From Halorhabdus sp. CBA1104 (GTDB lineage Archaea > Halobacteriota > Halobacteria > Halobacteriales > Haloarculaceae), in assembly GCF_009690625.1 (NCBI RefSeq), contig NZ_CP033878.1, positions 1,550,001-1,614,000 on the forward strand: 64,000 nt of DNA. The letters are read 5' to 3'. Shown piece by piece: positions 8,788 through 18,030 of this stretch. The notes beneath the pieces were generated by a model. It had not been told where the DNA came from, ran no database searches, and saw nothing but the letters and a program-made list of their open reading frames with translations. The position numbers and the translations under genes were made by a program. Position 1 is the first letter of the stretch; every line of letters starts with the position of its first letter.

Positions 8788-9822
8788 ATGAACGATATCG
8801 ACGTCGAAGCCGTCGAAGAAATCGACGAATCTGTCGTGCCAAGCGGGATCGAAGGGCCAGAATACGTCCTCTATGGCGGGAAAGGTGGCGTCGGCAAGAC
8901 GACGATGGCGGCGGCGACCGCCCTCGCCAGCGCCCGTGACGATACCGCGACGCTGGTCATCTCGACCGATCCCGCCCACTCGTTGTCAGACACCCTGGAG
9001 ACAGACATCCCCGCCGAGCCCGGACGGATCCGTGAGGACATCCCACTCTATGCGGCCGAGATCGATCCCGAGGCCGCGCTGGGCGACGATCCGCTCGGAA
9101 TCCAGGACGGAATGGGTGGGCTCGACAAACTGCTGGGCGAAGACGTTACCGATCCGTTCACGAACGCCATGCCCGGGACCGACGAGGCGGCGGCGATTCG
9201 GCTCTTGATCCGCTATCTCGACGACGAGCGCTTCGATCGGGTCGTAGTCGACACCGCGCCGACCGGTCACACACTCCGTTTGCTCGAACTCCCGGAAGTC
9301 ATGGATTCGATGGTCGGGAAGTTCCTCTCCTTTCGGGAGCGCCTGAGCGGGATGATGGGATCCATCACCGGGATGTTCGGCGATGCCGACGAACAAGACA
9401 TCGAGGAGGGCTTAGACGACCTGCGCGTGCTTCGAGAGCGCATCGAGCGTCTCCGTTCGATCCTCCAGGACCCCACGAAGACGGACTTCCGGGTCGTCAT
9501 GGTCCCTGAAGAGTTGAGCGTCATGGAGTCCGAACGATTGCTCGATCGCCTCGCCGCTTTCGACATTCCAGTCGAGACTGTCGTCGTCAATCGCGTGATG
9601 GAAGACCTGGCTGACGTGGCAGACGTCGACGCCGACTGGTACGTCTCGCCGAACCTCGAAACGTGTGAGTTCTGCCAGCGCCGCTGGAACGTCCAACAAG
9701 AGGCGCTCGAACGGTCACAGGACGTCTTCCGGGGTCACGACGTGCGTCGGGTACCGCTGTTTGCCGACGAAGTTCGGGGCGAGCAGTTGCTCCGGGTCGT
9801 CGCCGCGTGTCTGGAAGAGTGA
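8788..9822 (+). CDS. ArsA/Get3-family ATPase
   Basis: The 344-residue protein has the deviant P-loop GGKGGVGKTT (30-39, with signature Lys32 and Lys37), switch I STDPAHSLSD (59-68) and the ArsA signature DTAPTGHTLRLL (155-166). It is a single-domain form, like archaeal Get3 rather than the duplicated bacterial ArsA. Family members use ATP to deliver tail-anchored proteins or to drive arsenite export. A late CxxC pair (Cys293, Cys296) resembles the Get3 zinc site that joins a dimer. There is no ars efflux gene nearby, so a Get3-like targeting role is more likely, but this is inference. The 260 bases before it contain no recognisable gene. Confidence 0.88.
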   Translation: MNDIDVEAVEEIDESVVPSGIEGPEYVLYGGKGGVGKTTMAAATALASARDDTATLVISTDPAHSLSDTLETDIPAEPGRIREDIPLYAAEIDPEAALGDDPLGIQDGMGGLDKLLGEDVTDPFTNAMPGTDEAAAIRLLIRYLDDERFDRVVVDTAPTGHTLRLLELPEVMDSMVGKFLSFRERLSGMMGSITGMFGDADEQDIEEGLDDLRVLRERIERLRSILQDPTKTDFRVVMVPEELSVMESERLLDRLAAFDIPVETVVVNRVMEDLADVADVDADWYVSPNLETCEFCQRRWNVQQEALERSQDVFRGHDVRRVPLFADEVRGEQLLRVVAACLEE

Positions 9823-9844
9823 AAGCGATCGGTGCGTGACGATA

Positions 9845-11164
9845 CTACTCGTTGATCACGAACACGCGCAAGTCATTGACGTTGGTTCCCGTCGGCCCGG
9901 TTTCGATCACCGCGTCGCTCGCTTCGAGAGGCCTCAACGCATCGTTTTCGACCAGTGCCGCCCGGCCACGCTGGGGGTTTTCGAGCGTCTGCCCGTCGAC
10001 GATCGCCCCCGCGATATCGGTCCCGCCGTCCTCGCCGTCGGTGTCGACGCTGGCACAGACGACCCGCTCCGGTCGCTCGATGGCCACCCGGAGCGCGAAC
10101 TCCAGGTTCGGTCCGCCATCGCCGTTGCCCGTGACCGAAACTGTCGTCTCGCCCCCCGAAAGGAGGACGGCGGGCGGTTCGACCGGTGTGCCGGTCGCCG
10201 CCGACTCCGCTGCGATCGCCAGTTGTGACAGGGCGGCCTCGGTCGCCTCGCCCCGGACCCGGGAGGAAACGACCAGGGGCTCGTAGCCGGCCTCGCGGGC
10301 GGCATCGCGGGCCGCTTCCAGCGCGGTCCAGGCATCGGCGAGGACGTGATTGTCGACGTGAGCCAGTGCCGCGGACTCGGCCGGCGTCTCCGCACGCTCA
10401 CCGGCGGCACCAGCTTCGAGATGTGCACGGACCGGCGCGGGCACGCCCACGTCGTAGCGGTCCAAGATATCGAGGGCGTCCGCGTAGGTCGTCTCGTCGA
10501 CGGCGGTCGGTCCGCTGGCGATCACGCCGGGATCGTCACCGACGACATCTGAAAAGAGGAGTCCGACCACTGTCGCTGGCGCGGCCACCCTGGCCAGGCC
10601 GCCACCCTTGATCGCCGAGCAGTGCTTGCGGACAGCGTTGATCTCACGAATCGAGGCCCCGCTCTCGACCAACTGCTCGGTCGCATCCTGCAGATCCACG
10701 AGCGTAATATCGCCAGCCGGCAACGCCAACAGCGCGCTGCCACCACCCGTGATCGGGGCCAGAACCAGCGTCCCCTCGCCCAATCCCTTCGCCCGTTGGA
10801 AGACGCGTCGAGCGCCTTCCAGGCTGGCTTCGTCCGGGATGGGATGGCTGCCGGCTGCCGTCTCGACGGTCTCCGTCGCGACTGGGGTCGTCGAGACAAC
10901 AAGCCCCCGGTCGAGGTACCCCTCAAGTGTTCGTTCGAGTTCGCGTGCGACCATATCGGCTGCTTTGCCACCGCCGAGGACGACCACCGAGTCGTAGGCC
11001 TCGAGGTCGTACTCGCTGTCGGCGACAGTGAGAATGTCGTCCTCGACGATGAGTGACTCTCGCAAGACGTGCTGGGGCGTCGCCGCCTCGATCCCCGCCT
11101 CGATGGAAGCGAGTGCAACCTCGTGGGCCGGCGTCTTCGCCAGCCGATCGCGATCGGCGATCAT
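9845..11164 (-). CDS. Glycerate kinase, MOFRL type (glycerate 2-kinase)
   Basis: The 439-residue protein matches the MOFRL/GckA glycerate kinase family, which phosphorylates D-glycerate to 2-phosphoglycerate. Visible hallmarks are VVVLGGGKAADMV near residue 60, the ITGGGSALLALP loop, INAVRKHCSAIKGGGLA, LLFSDVVGDDPGVIASGPT, LLSGGETTV and the C-terminal TDGEDGGTDIAGAIVD and TGTNVNDL. The ATG at 11164 overlaps the stop of the upstream SDR gene in an ATGA junction, which supports this start and co-translation. It is the last gene of a minus-strand run. It probably feeds glycerate or sugar-acid intermediates into lower glycolysis. Confidence 0.9.
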   Translation of the reverse strand: MIADRDRLAKTPAHEVALASIEAGIEAATPQHVLRESLIVEDDILTVADSEYDLEAYDSVVVLGGGKAADMVARELERTLEGYLDRGLVVSTTPVATETVETAAGSHPIPDEASLEGARRVFQRAKGLGEGTLVLAPITGGGSALLALPAGDITLVDLQDATEQLVESGASIREINAVRKHCSAIKGGGLARVAAPATVVGLLFSDVVGDDPGVIASGPTAVDETTYADALDILDRYDVGVPAPVRAHLEAGAAGERAETPAESAALAHVDNHVLADAWTALEAARDAAREAGYEPLVVSSRVRGEATEAALSQLAIAAESAATGTPVEPPAVLLSGGETTVSVTGNGDGGPNLEFALRVAIERPERVVCASVDTDGEDGGTDIAGAIVDGQTLENPQRGRAALVENDALRPLEASDAVIETGPTGTNVNDLRVFVINE

Positions 11165-11997
11165 CGCCCGAGGCTCGTCGCCTTCCGTACCAGGCGGAAG
11201 GCAGCGTCTCGCCACCGGTCGGGGAGATATCGCAACGCCAGGATCAGCTTCGCGCCGCGCCCGATCGCGTAGCGTGGGTCCGGATCAGTCATCGCCGCGG
11301 CGTCGAAGATGGCAGTCGCGACGTCTTCCGGAGGGATTCCGAACAGGCCGTCGTACTCGATGGCTCGGCGATCGTCCTGGCCCTCGTAGACCGCCTCGTA
11401 GGCGCCGGATTCTTCGAGTCGCTCGCGGGTGGCGTCTGCCGTGTCGGCAAAGTCCGTCTCGACGACACCCGGCTCGACCAGCACGACGTCGATTCCGTGT
11501 GGGTCGACCTCGGCACGGAGGGCGTCGCTCATCGCTTCGAGAGCGAACTTCGAGGCCGAGTAGACGCCCATCCCGGGCGTGGTGATCCGACCGTACAGAC
11601 TCGAGACGTTGATGATCGTCCCCGCCTCTCGGTCGCGCATGTGGGGCAACACTGCCCGCGTCAAGCGGTGTGGACCGTAGACGTTCACGTCGAACTGATC
11701 GTGGAAGCCGTCGGTCGGCACGTCCTCGACGGGGCCAAACTGGCCGTACCCGGCGTTGTTGACCAGACAGTCGATCCGGCCCTGTTCGTCGACGATCCGA
11801 TCGACGACGCGCTCGACCGCGCGCGCGTTCGTCACGTCCAGATTTGCCGTCTCCGCGCCGGCCTCGGCGAGGTCGGCGAGGTCGTCAGTGTCCCGGGCAG
11901 TCGCATAGACCGTCCAGTCTTCTTCGAGGAACCGTTCGGCGCTGGCCCGGCCGATGCCCGAGGAACAGCCCGTGATGAGTGCGATACGGTCGTCCAT
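11161..11997 (-). CDS. Short-chain dehydrogenase/reductase (SDR family)
   Basis: A 278-residue classical SDR. The NAD(P) loop TGCSSGIGRAS starts at residue 8, VNNAGYG follows, and the catalytic YSASK motif with an upstream Ser (INVSSLYG) is present. Substrate cannot be deduced from sequence alone. The ATG at 11997 puts the cofactor loop at the normal distance from the N-terminus; longer upstream starts would add a tail without similarity. It overlaps the glycerate kinase gene by four bases, so it may act on a hydroxy-acid or related metabolite in the same pathway, though this is inference. Confidence 0.88.
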   Translation of the reverse strand: MDDRIALITGCSSGIGRASAERFLEEDWTVYATARDTDDLADLAEAGAETANLDVTNARAVERVVDRIVDEQGRIDCLVNNAGYGQFGPVEDVPTDGFHDQFDVNVYGPHRLTRAVLPHMRDREAGTIINVSSLYGRITTPGMGVYSASKFALEAMSDALRAEVDPHGIDVVLVEPGVVETDFADTADATRERLEESGAYEAVYEGQDDRRAIEYDGLFGIPPEDVATAIFDAAAMTDPDPRYAIGRGAKLILALRYLPDRWRDAAFRLVRKATSLGR

Positions 11998-12049
11998 ACC
12001 GTCGCCTCGGGTGCCCGCAAGTAAGCCCTGGCGGTCGATTGCCGAATCG

Positions 12050-12856
12050 CTACCCATCGAGGCACTCACGTTTGTGCCGGTCGGCCGCCCGGTCGGCGAG
12101 TCGTGTCGGCTCCGGGAGTTTGTACCCGCCAGCACACTGGGTCACGAGGTCAGCAGCCGTCGCCGCGCACACGCGATGGCCGGGACTGACGGACAGCGGA
12201 TTGATCGACGTCGACCCGGACTCGTACTGACGGGTCTGGACGGCGTGGCCGATGACCGTCCCTGACTCGGCGGTCACGTCCGCGTCGGCCGCGATCGGAA
12301 CGCGCTCGCCCGCCGGCATGCGGTCGGGGATCGACTCGACCGGCGTCCCACAGAGCAGGTTCTTCGCGACACCGATCGCCGGGACGTCGACGGTCACACC
12401 GACGTGGGTCGCCAGCCCCGCCTCCCGGAAGTGAATGCGACCGCTCCCGTCGACGACCAGAAGATCGGGTTCGACAGTGAGATTCGAGAGCGCGGCCAGA
12501 ATGGCTCCGCCCTCGCGGAAACTCAGAAGGCCAGGAATGTACGGGATTTCGGTGTCGACGACTGCGTGCGTCCGGTCGACGATTGCCCCGTCCTGCAGGG
12601 CGACGACGGCACTCAGGGCGCGGTCGCCGTCGTCGAGAAACGCCTGATCGACGCCGGCGACGATCGGACCGTCGTCCGTGAGTCGCTGCTGGGTGTCGTC
12701 GAGCAGTTCGACGGGCGAATCGACGGCGACCGCCGCCGGATCGAAGTCGAAATCATCGTCGAAAACTGCGGCGTCGGCGATGTCACGCTGAAGGGCTTTC
12801 ATCGCCTCGTGAGACAGCGACGGATCGGGGACGAACTCGGGGCGAACGGACTCCAT
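12050..12856 (-). CDS. nfi: Endonuclease V (deoxyinosine-specific)
   Basis: The 268-residue protein carries the endonuclease V core: VAGVDQAF with the first catalytic Asp, the PYIPGLLSFREGG wedge/YIPG motif, DLLVVDGSGRIHFREAGLA with the second catalytic Asp, IGVAKNLL and SPGHRV. The enzyme nicks DNA at the second bond 3' of deoxyinosine to start repair of deaminated adenine. An N-terminal extension of about 60 residues precedes the core; extensions of this type occur in haloarchaeal members. The ATG at 12856 is chosen over the GTG directly before it. It lies three bases after the rhomboid stop and is probably co-transcribed with it. Confidence 0.92.
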   Translation of the reverse strand: MESVRPEFVPDPSLSHEAMKALQRDIADAAVFDDDFDFDPAAVAVDSPVELLDDTQQRLTDDGPIVAGVDQAFLDDGDRALSAVVALQDGAIVDRTHAVVDTEIPYIPGLLSFREGGAILAALSNLTVEPDLLVVDGSGRIHFREAGLATHVGVTVDVPAIGVAKNLLCGTPVESIPDRMPAGERVPIAADADVTAESGTVIGHAVQTRQYESGSTSINPLSVSPGHRVCAATAADLVTQCAGGYKLPEPTRLADRAADRHKRECLDG

Positions 12857-12859
12857 CAC

Positions 12860-13831
12860 TCAGAACGGGCCGCGACGGCGACCGGGACCGCCAGGGCCGC
12901 CGGGACCGCCCGGGCCACCGCCGAACTGCAACTGGTTGGGGACTCGGATCTGGCTCTGGACGCGTCGGCCATAGATAAGTCCAATTGCCAGTCCGACCAG
13001 GTGGGCCACGTTGGCGACGCCTTGTCCGCCCGTGCCGAAGATACCGAGGACGTTGATCGCGACCAGGCCGATCGTCAACATCCAGATCGGGATCGGGAAG
13101 ATGAAGTACAAGTACACGCGCAGGTCAGGGTTCAACACCGTCAGCACGCCCATGATCGCCAGGGCGGCACCCGACGCGCCGAGGACGGGTGCCAGATTCC
13201 CCTGTATCGACATGATCGCGATCTGGCCGAGACCGGCCAGGACACCACTTCCCAAAAATAGCAGTGTGAAGTCTCTGGAGCCGATGTACTGCTCGACCAG
13301 ACGGCCGAAAAAGAAGATCACGATCCCGTTGACGACGATGTGGCTGACCCCACCGTGGGCGAAGATCGACGTGAACCACGTCCAGACGTACTCGGGATTG
13401 CCAGGCTGGAGGGTAAAGATCGTGTGATAGAGGTCCCAGGCCTCCGGTGTGGTCGTGATTATTCCCCCTGGAACCTGTTTGAATTCGACGAAGAACGCCT
13501 TGAACAGCTCCTGGGCAAAGAACGTTACTGCCATCAGGATCAGGAACACGTAGGTCATGTTCCCACGGAAGTATCCGAGGACACCACCTGGTCCAGTGTC
13601 GGGCTTCAAGCGGTCCAACGTACTCCTCGACGAACTGGTAGTGGACCCGCTGCCAGTCGTCACACTCTCGTCGAACCCGCTATCGAAGACACCTTCTGGG
13701 TCACCCCAATCCTCTAGGCCCGGACAGTCGTGATTCTCGGGCAGGCGATGTTCGGCGCAGAAAGTCCCACCGCAGTGTTTGCAGTGATACGGCATGTTCG
13801 TCTGTGTGCTACAGACGTCACAGGTCGTCAT
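12860..13831 (-). CDS. Rhomboid-family intramembrane serine protease with N-terminal AN1-type zinc finger
   Basis: The 323-residue protein begins with a cysteine/histidine finger (CDVC, CKHCGGTFCAEHR, HDC; residues 4-37) like the AN1 zinc finger, then a Ser/Thr linker. The six- to seven-segment rhomboid domain follows. Catalytic Ser lies in LGASGA and the partner His in VAHLVGLAIG; the HGGVSHIVVNG loop matches the HxxxN region. Rhomboids cleave substrates inside the membrane. The finger faces the cytoplasm if topology is standard. A Gly/Pro-rich tail ends the protein. It heads a minus-strand run with endonuclease V, SDR and glycerate kinase. Confidence 0.92.
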   Translation of the reverse strand: MTTCDVCSTQTNMPYHCKHCGGTFCAEHRLPENHDCPGLEDWGDPEGVFDSGFDESVTTGSGSTTSSSRSTLDRLKPDTGPGGVLGYFRGNMTYVFLILMAVTFFAQELFKAFFVEFKQVPGGIITTTPEAWDLYHTIFTLQPGNPEYVWTWFTSIFAHGGVSHIVVNGIVIFFFGRLVEQYIGSRDFTLLFLGSGVLAGLGQIAIMSIQGNLAPVLGASGAALAIMGVLTVLNPDLRVYLYFIFPIPIWMLTIGLVAINVLGIFGTGGQGVANVAHLVGLAIGLIYGRRVQSQIRVPNQLQFGGGPGGPGGPGGPGRRRGPF

Positions 13832-13963
13832 TGCTGGTGCGTAACGGACCCTCGGGCAAAGAGATTGTGCTTGCCGCGACCAACTCGGGCAAGCTAGACG
13901 GCCGTCCCAGATGATCTCGTCCCGACGGAGAGGTTTTTGTCACTTGCACTCGGAGACGTCCCT

Positions 13964-14416
13964 GTGCACGACTACGAGCGCAAGCAACTCCTCGAACGGA
14001 TCGAGCGCGAGGGGGCCACGGTCGGGACCGAGATTCCCGAGACCATCGAGATCGACGGGGAGCCCCTCAGCCTGCACGCGTTCGTCTTCGAGACGCGACA
14101 GCGCGACTCCATCCCGCCGGCCCACCGCGAGCGTGTCGAGGACGTCAAGACGACGCTCAGACGCGAACGAGGAGCCCGCAAGGAACGCCTCGAATCTGCG
14201 GATCTATCCCGGGAGACCGGCGAGGGACTCGCCGAATCGATCGTCGGCATCGACCGGGCGCTGAACGCCCTGAACGATCTCGGCTCTGCCGATCTCGAAC
14301 AGGAACGGGCGGCCGCCGAAACGGCCGACCAGAAGCGTTGGGTGCGATTCCTCAAGCAGGCACTCGGCCAAGACGACACCGACGATCGACGGGCACAGGG
14401 TGGTGTCGAGCCATGA
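13964..14416 (+). CDS. DUF5788-like haloarchaeal protein
   Basis: The 150-residue acidic, mostly helical protein contains YERKQLLERIEREG near its start and a long charged coiled segment (about residues 55-100). It resembles the uncharacterised haloarchaeal DUF5788 family, always soluble and without known motifs. GTG at 13964 is preferred because homologues begin close to the YERKQLL segment; a TTG at 13937 would add nine residues. Its stop overlaps the polX start (ATGA), so it is almost certainly co-translated with DNA polymerase X. A link to DNA repair is inferred from that coupling only. Confidence 0.65.
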   Translation: MHDYERKQLLERIEREGATVGTEIPETIEIDGEPLSLHAFVFETRQRDSIPPAHRERVEDVKTTLRRERGARKERLESADLSRETGEGLAESIVGIDRALNALNDLGSADLEQERAAAETADQKRWVRFLKQALGQDDTDDRRAQGGVEP

Positions 14417-16149
14417 GTGCCAACGCAGCGATCGCCGACCGCCTCGAAGAGTTCGCCGACCGCCTCGAGGCCAAAGACGTTGCGTACAAACCCCGGGCCT
14501 ACCGTCGGGCCGCCGAAAACATCGCTGCCTACCCGGGCGACGTCGCGACGCTCGCCGAAGACGGGACGGACGCCGTCAAAGAAGTCGAGGGCGTCGGCGA
14601 TGCGATCGCCGCCAAGGTCGTCGAGTACGTCGAGACTGGGACCATCGAGGAACTCGAAGACCTTCGCAAGGAGTTGCCCGTCGATATGGACGCCCTGACG
14701 AGCGTCGAGGGAGTCGGTCCGAAGACGGTCGGGACCCTCTACGAGGCGGTGGGCATCGAGACGCTCGACGATCTCGAAGCAGCAGCCGAGGCCGGCGACA
14801 TCCAGGCAGTATCGGGATTCGGCGCGAAAACTGAACAGAACATCCACGACGGGATCGACTTCGCCCGCCAGGCCCACGAACGCCAGTTGCTCGGTGAGGC
14901 CCGGCCACAGGGCGAAGCCGTCAAAGAGTATCTGGAAACTGTCGATGCCGTCCAAGCGTGTGAACTCGCCGGATCACTGCGGCGCTGGAAAGCCACGATC
15001 GGCGACGTCGACGTGCTCGTCGGCAGCGACGACGCCGAAACGGTCCTCGAGGCCTTCACCGACTGGGACGGGGCCGACAGGACGATCGAAGCCGGCTCCC
15101 AGAAGGCAAGTCTCCGGGCCGGCGGCGTCCGGATCGACCTCCGGGTCGTCGCGCCCCCCGAATTCGGCGCTGCCCTGCAGTACTTCACCGGGAGCAAAGA
15201 TCACAACGTCGCGGTCCGCAACCGGGCCATCGAACGCGATCTGAAGGTAAACGAGTACGGCGTCTTCGACGTCGCCGACGTCGAGGACGACGACCAGCGG
15301 GCGGGCAACCGGATCGCCGGCGAGACCGAACAGGCGATGTACGAGGCCCTCGATCTACCTTGGATTCCGCCGGAACTCCGGGCGAACCGCGGAGAGGTCG
15401 AAGCGGCAGCCCAAGACGCGCTTCCGAACCTCGTCGAGACTGAGGCCGTCCGTGGCGACTTCCACGTCCACACGAACTGGTCGGACGGCAACAATTCGAT
15501 CGAGGAGATGGTCGAGGCGGCCGCCAAGCGTGGCGACGAGTACGTCGCCATCACCGATCACGCGACCGGGCCGGGGATGGTCGGCGGCGTCGGCGTCGCG
15601 GACGAGCAACTCCGCGAGCAACGCACCGAGATACGGGCGATCGACGACGACCGCGCGGACATCACGGTCTTTGCCGGCGTCGAGGCGAACATCGACACCG
15701 ACGGGACCGTTTCGGTCGCCGACGAGTTGCTCGCCGACTTGGATCTCGTGGTCGCCTCACCCCACGCTGGGCTGGACGGTGACGGGACCGAACAGTTGAT
15801 CGCCGCTGCCAAGCACCCACACGTCGATATCATCGGCCATCCCACCGGCCGCTATCTCAACCGCCGGCCGGGACTGGATGTAGACGTCGAGCGACTCGCA
15901 AGTGTCGCCGCCGCCCACGATACAGCCCTGGAGGTCAACGCCAACCCCCAGCGGCTCGATCTGGGCGGGAACGCCGTCAAACAGGCCGTAGAAGCTGGGG
16001 CGACCATCGCCGTCAACACCGACGCCCACCGGCCCGCAAACGACGAGTACGTGCGATTTGGCATCCACACGGCACGGCGTGGCTGGGCCGAGGCGGAAGA
16101 CGTACTCAACACCTGGCCAATCGAAGACATCCGGCCGTTTCTGTCCTGA
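14413..16149 (+). CDS. polX: DNA polymerase X with C-terminal PHP domain
   Basis: A 578-residue family X polymerase used in gap-filling repair. Helix-hairpin-helix repeats lie at about 55-72 and 95-110. The nucleotidyltransferase motif GSLRRWKATIGDVDVLV places Gly187-Ser188 and metal-binding Asp198/Asp200; Asp242 in RIDLRVV is the third carboxylate. The PHP domain starts near 349 with HVHTNWSDG (His351, His353), ITDHATG, GVEANI, SPHAG and NTDAHRP, the metal-binding set of a phosphoesterase/exonuclease. The ATG at 14413 overlaps the previous stop. Domain order and length match archaeal and bacterial PolX. Confidence 0.95.
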   Translation: MSANAAIADRLEEFADRLEAKDVAYKPRAYRRAAENIAAYPGDVATLAEDGTDAVKEVEGVGDAIAAKVVEYVETGTIEELEDLRKELPVDMDALTSVEGVGPKTVGTLYEAVGIETLDDLEAAAEAGDIQAVSGFGAKTEQNIHDGIDFARQAHERQLLGEARPQGEAVKEYLETVDAVQACELAGSLRRWKATIGDVDVLVGSDDAETVLEAFTDWDGADRTIEAGSQKASLRAGGVRIDLRVVAPPEFGAALQYFTGSKDHNVAVRNRAIERDLKVNEYGVFDVADVEDDDQRAGNRIAGETEQAMYEALDLPWIPPELRANRGEVEAAAQDALPNLVETEAVRGDFHVHTNWSDGNNSIEEMVEAAAKRGDEYVAITDHATGPGMVGGVGVADEQLREQRTEIRAIDDDRADITVFAGVEANIDTDGTVSVADELLADLDLVVASPHAGLDGDGTEQLIAAAKHPHVDIIGHPTGRYLNRRPGLDVDVERLASVAAAHDTALEVNANPQRLDLGGNAVKQAVEAGATIAVNTDAHRPANDEYVRFGIHTARRGWAEAEDVLNTWPIEDIRPFLS

Positions 16150-16564
16150 ACGGAGGGGCGCCGACGGTTGAGAAGGGAGACAGTAGCCGAAACCTACCAT
16201 TTTACCATTCATATAATATTTCGTATCTATTTCGAACGGCCGAGATCGATGACTCCTCGGACTGGCAACGATCGAAACACACCGATATCGTAGGATACCG
16301 CCAGAGAGTGCTAATTTCGGCGACTTGCAGCTATCTGTCGTCCCGGAGACGAGTGATCGGGGGCTTCGATCACCTCTCGATCAGGGACCGCTCTGTATAG
16401 ACGGATCCGCCAGTCAAAAAGGCGCTCGAAACGCATATCTATACCAACGTTGGACGGCTGACTGCTGAGTCGCTACACAGTCGGGTGACCGAGCAAAACA
16501 GTCAAAAATTACACCGTACTCTATTTATACCATATTGACTATCTTTTGTCTATGTCGATGCCAG
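16150..16564. other. Non-coding gap with an orphan TATA-like element
   Basis: No convincing coding sequence is visible in 415 bases between convergent genes. Two AT-rich patches occur. One follows polX at about 16200-16230 (a likely transcription end). The other, CTATTTATACC at 16521-16531, would be a good archaeal TATA box on either strand. No annotated gene starts at the right distance on either strand, so it may serve a small RNA or antisense transcript, or be fortuitous. Confidence 0.4.
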
Positions 16565-16987
16565 TCACCACTCGGCATCGAGTTTGTCGACGACGTACTC
16601 CCGGACGAGATCGGCTCCCCGGTAGAACGACAGCCAGATCGCACCGGCAAAGACGAAACCTGCAACGAGCGTATCCAGTACCGTCGTGAGCAGGCCCTGC
16701 CAGCCCACGATCAGAGAGAGAGTGGCGTCGAGGACAACCGTCCCGAAAAACAGCGGGGCGAAGTAGACGACGATGCGAACGAGGGGCTGTTCGCGCGCCC
16801 ACTGGTCCCAGTTTTCAACGACGAGGACGTAGAGGACGGCCGAGGAAAAGACGAGCCACAAGCCCGTGATCACCATGCCCTGGCGGGCAGTCTGAACGGT
16901 GATCAGGGATCCGGCGGTAAAGGCCGTGAGAATGCCCAAGCTGATCGCCCAAATCACTGCTTTCCCTCGACTGAAAGCTTCGCTCAT
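16565..16987 (-). CDS. Four-helix membrane protein of unknown function
   Basis: The 140-residue protein has four hydrophobic segments at roughly residues 10-30, 38-56, 70-92 and 98-120, with a short charged C-terminus. I do not recognise a family. It lies 124 bases downstream of the sugar permease gene on the same strand. A run of A residues at 17059-17063 (T on the coding strand), typical of archaeal termination, separates them, so it is probably not part of the transporter operon. Confidence 0.7.
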   Translation of the reverse strand: MSEAFSRGKAVIWAISLGILTAFTAGSLITVQTARQGMVITGLWLVFSSAVLYVLVVENWDQWAREQPLVRIVVYFAPLFFGTVVLDATLSLIVGWQGLLTTVLDTLVAGFVFAGAIWLSFYRGADLVREYVVDKLDAEW

Positions 16988-17111
16988 CGGTCGATCGTTG
17001 GATCAGCTACCTCAAAACGTTGCCGCTCGTCAGCCCCGAGTCTGTGGCTGTCGGGGTGAAAAATAGAAGACGCGTGGTGGACAACCGGACCGCGGAGTTC
17101 GCCGGGAGACC

Positions 17112-18029
17112 TTACGTCGCGATCCCTTCGGCGAACTGTTCGGCGAACAGCACGTAGATGACGATCGTCGGCAGCGCCGCGAGGAACGCTGCAGCCATCC
17201 GGAGCGGGAAGTTGACCCCGCTCAGGTCAGCACCGATCCCCGAGAGGATGAGCGTGATCGTCGCCGCCTGGTCCGAAGAGCTCCCGATCAGCGTCAGCGA
17301 GAACAGGAACTCGTTCCAGATCTGGGTGAACTGGTAGATCAACACGACGCCGATCATCGGTTTCGACAGCGGCAGGACGATGCGCGTGTAGATCTTCGTG
17401 ATGCTCGCACCGTCGACTTTCGCGGCCTCGACCAGTTCCGTCGAGATCGTCTTGTAGTACGACCGGAACAGGAGGAAACAGATCGGAATCCCGTAGGCGA
17501 CGTGGGTAATCGTCAGCTCTGCCAGCGTCCCCCAACGTTCGTTCGCCGGGATAATCGTGATTCCTTCGATGATCAGACCCTCCGAGAGCGGGAAGATGTT
17601 GACCCAGAAGTCGCTCAGCGGGACCAAGATCGCCTGGTAGGGCAGGAAGATGCCGAAGACGAACAGCAACACGACCGGCATCTGGCGACGCCAGTCGACC
17701 AGGGTGAGCCCGTAGGCAGCCGTACTCCCGAGAATCACGTCGAGTATCGTCGAGGGAATCGCCATCGCGAAGCTGTTGACGAACCCGCGAGCTAACTGAT
17801 CGAACGCCTGGCCCCAGCTTTCGAGCGTGAAGTTACCGGGGGTTGGTGGAAGGAACGGCGTCGTCGCGGCTCCGCTCGCTTTCAGTGACGTGACCAGTCC
17901 CGTATAGATCGGCGACAGGAAAAACGCCACGAAGGCGATGATCACGAAGTACAGCCCGAGCCGGCGGTAACTGATCTCCGGCAGGAGGCGTGCGACACCG
18001 TCGCGTTTCGAGGTGGTTGATTGACTCAT
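17112..18029 (-). CDS. Sugar ABC transporter permease, MalG/TsgC type
   Basis: This 305-residue inner-membrane protein has six predicted membrane helices. The EAA loop EAAKVDGASITKIYTRIVLP contacts the ATPase. It belongs to the CUT1 carbohydrate importer permeases. The ATG at 18029 starts one base beyond the stop of the partner permease, so they are translationally linked; a longer reading would enter that gene. It is the last gene of the importer set (ATPase, binding lipoprotein, two permeases). Substrate is inferred to be a sugar or oligosaccharide. Confidence 0.92.
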   Translation of the reverse strand: MSQSTTSKRDGVARLLPEISYRRLGLYFVIIAFVAFFLSPIYTGLVTSLKASGAATTPFLPPTPGNFTLESWGQAFDQLARGFVNSFAMAIPSTILDVILGSTAAYGLTLVDWRRQMPVVLLFVFGIFLPYQAILVPLSDFWVNIFPLSEGLIIEGITIIPANERWGTLAELTITHVAYGIPICFLLFRSYYKTISTELVEAAKVDGASITKIYTRIVLPLSKPMIGVVLIYQFTQIWNEFLFSLTLIGSSSDQAATITLILSGIGADLSGVNFPLRMAAAFLAALPTIVIYVLFAEQFAEGIAT

Positions 18030-18030
18030 T

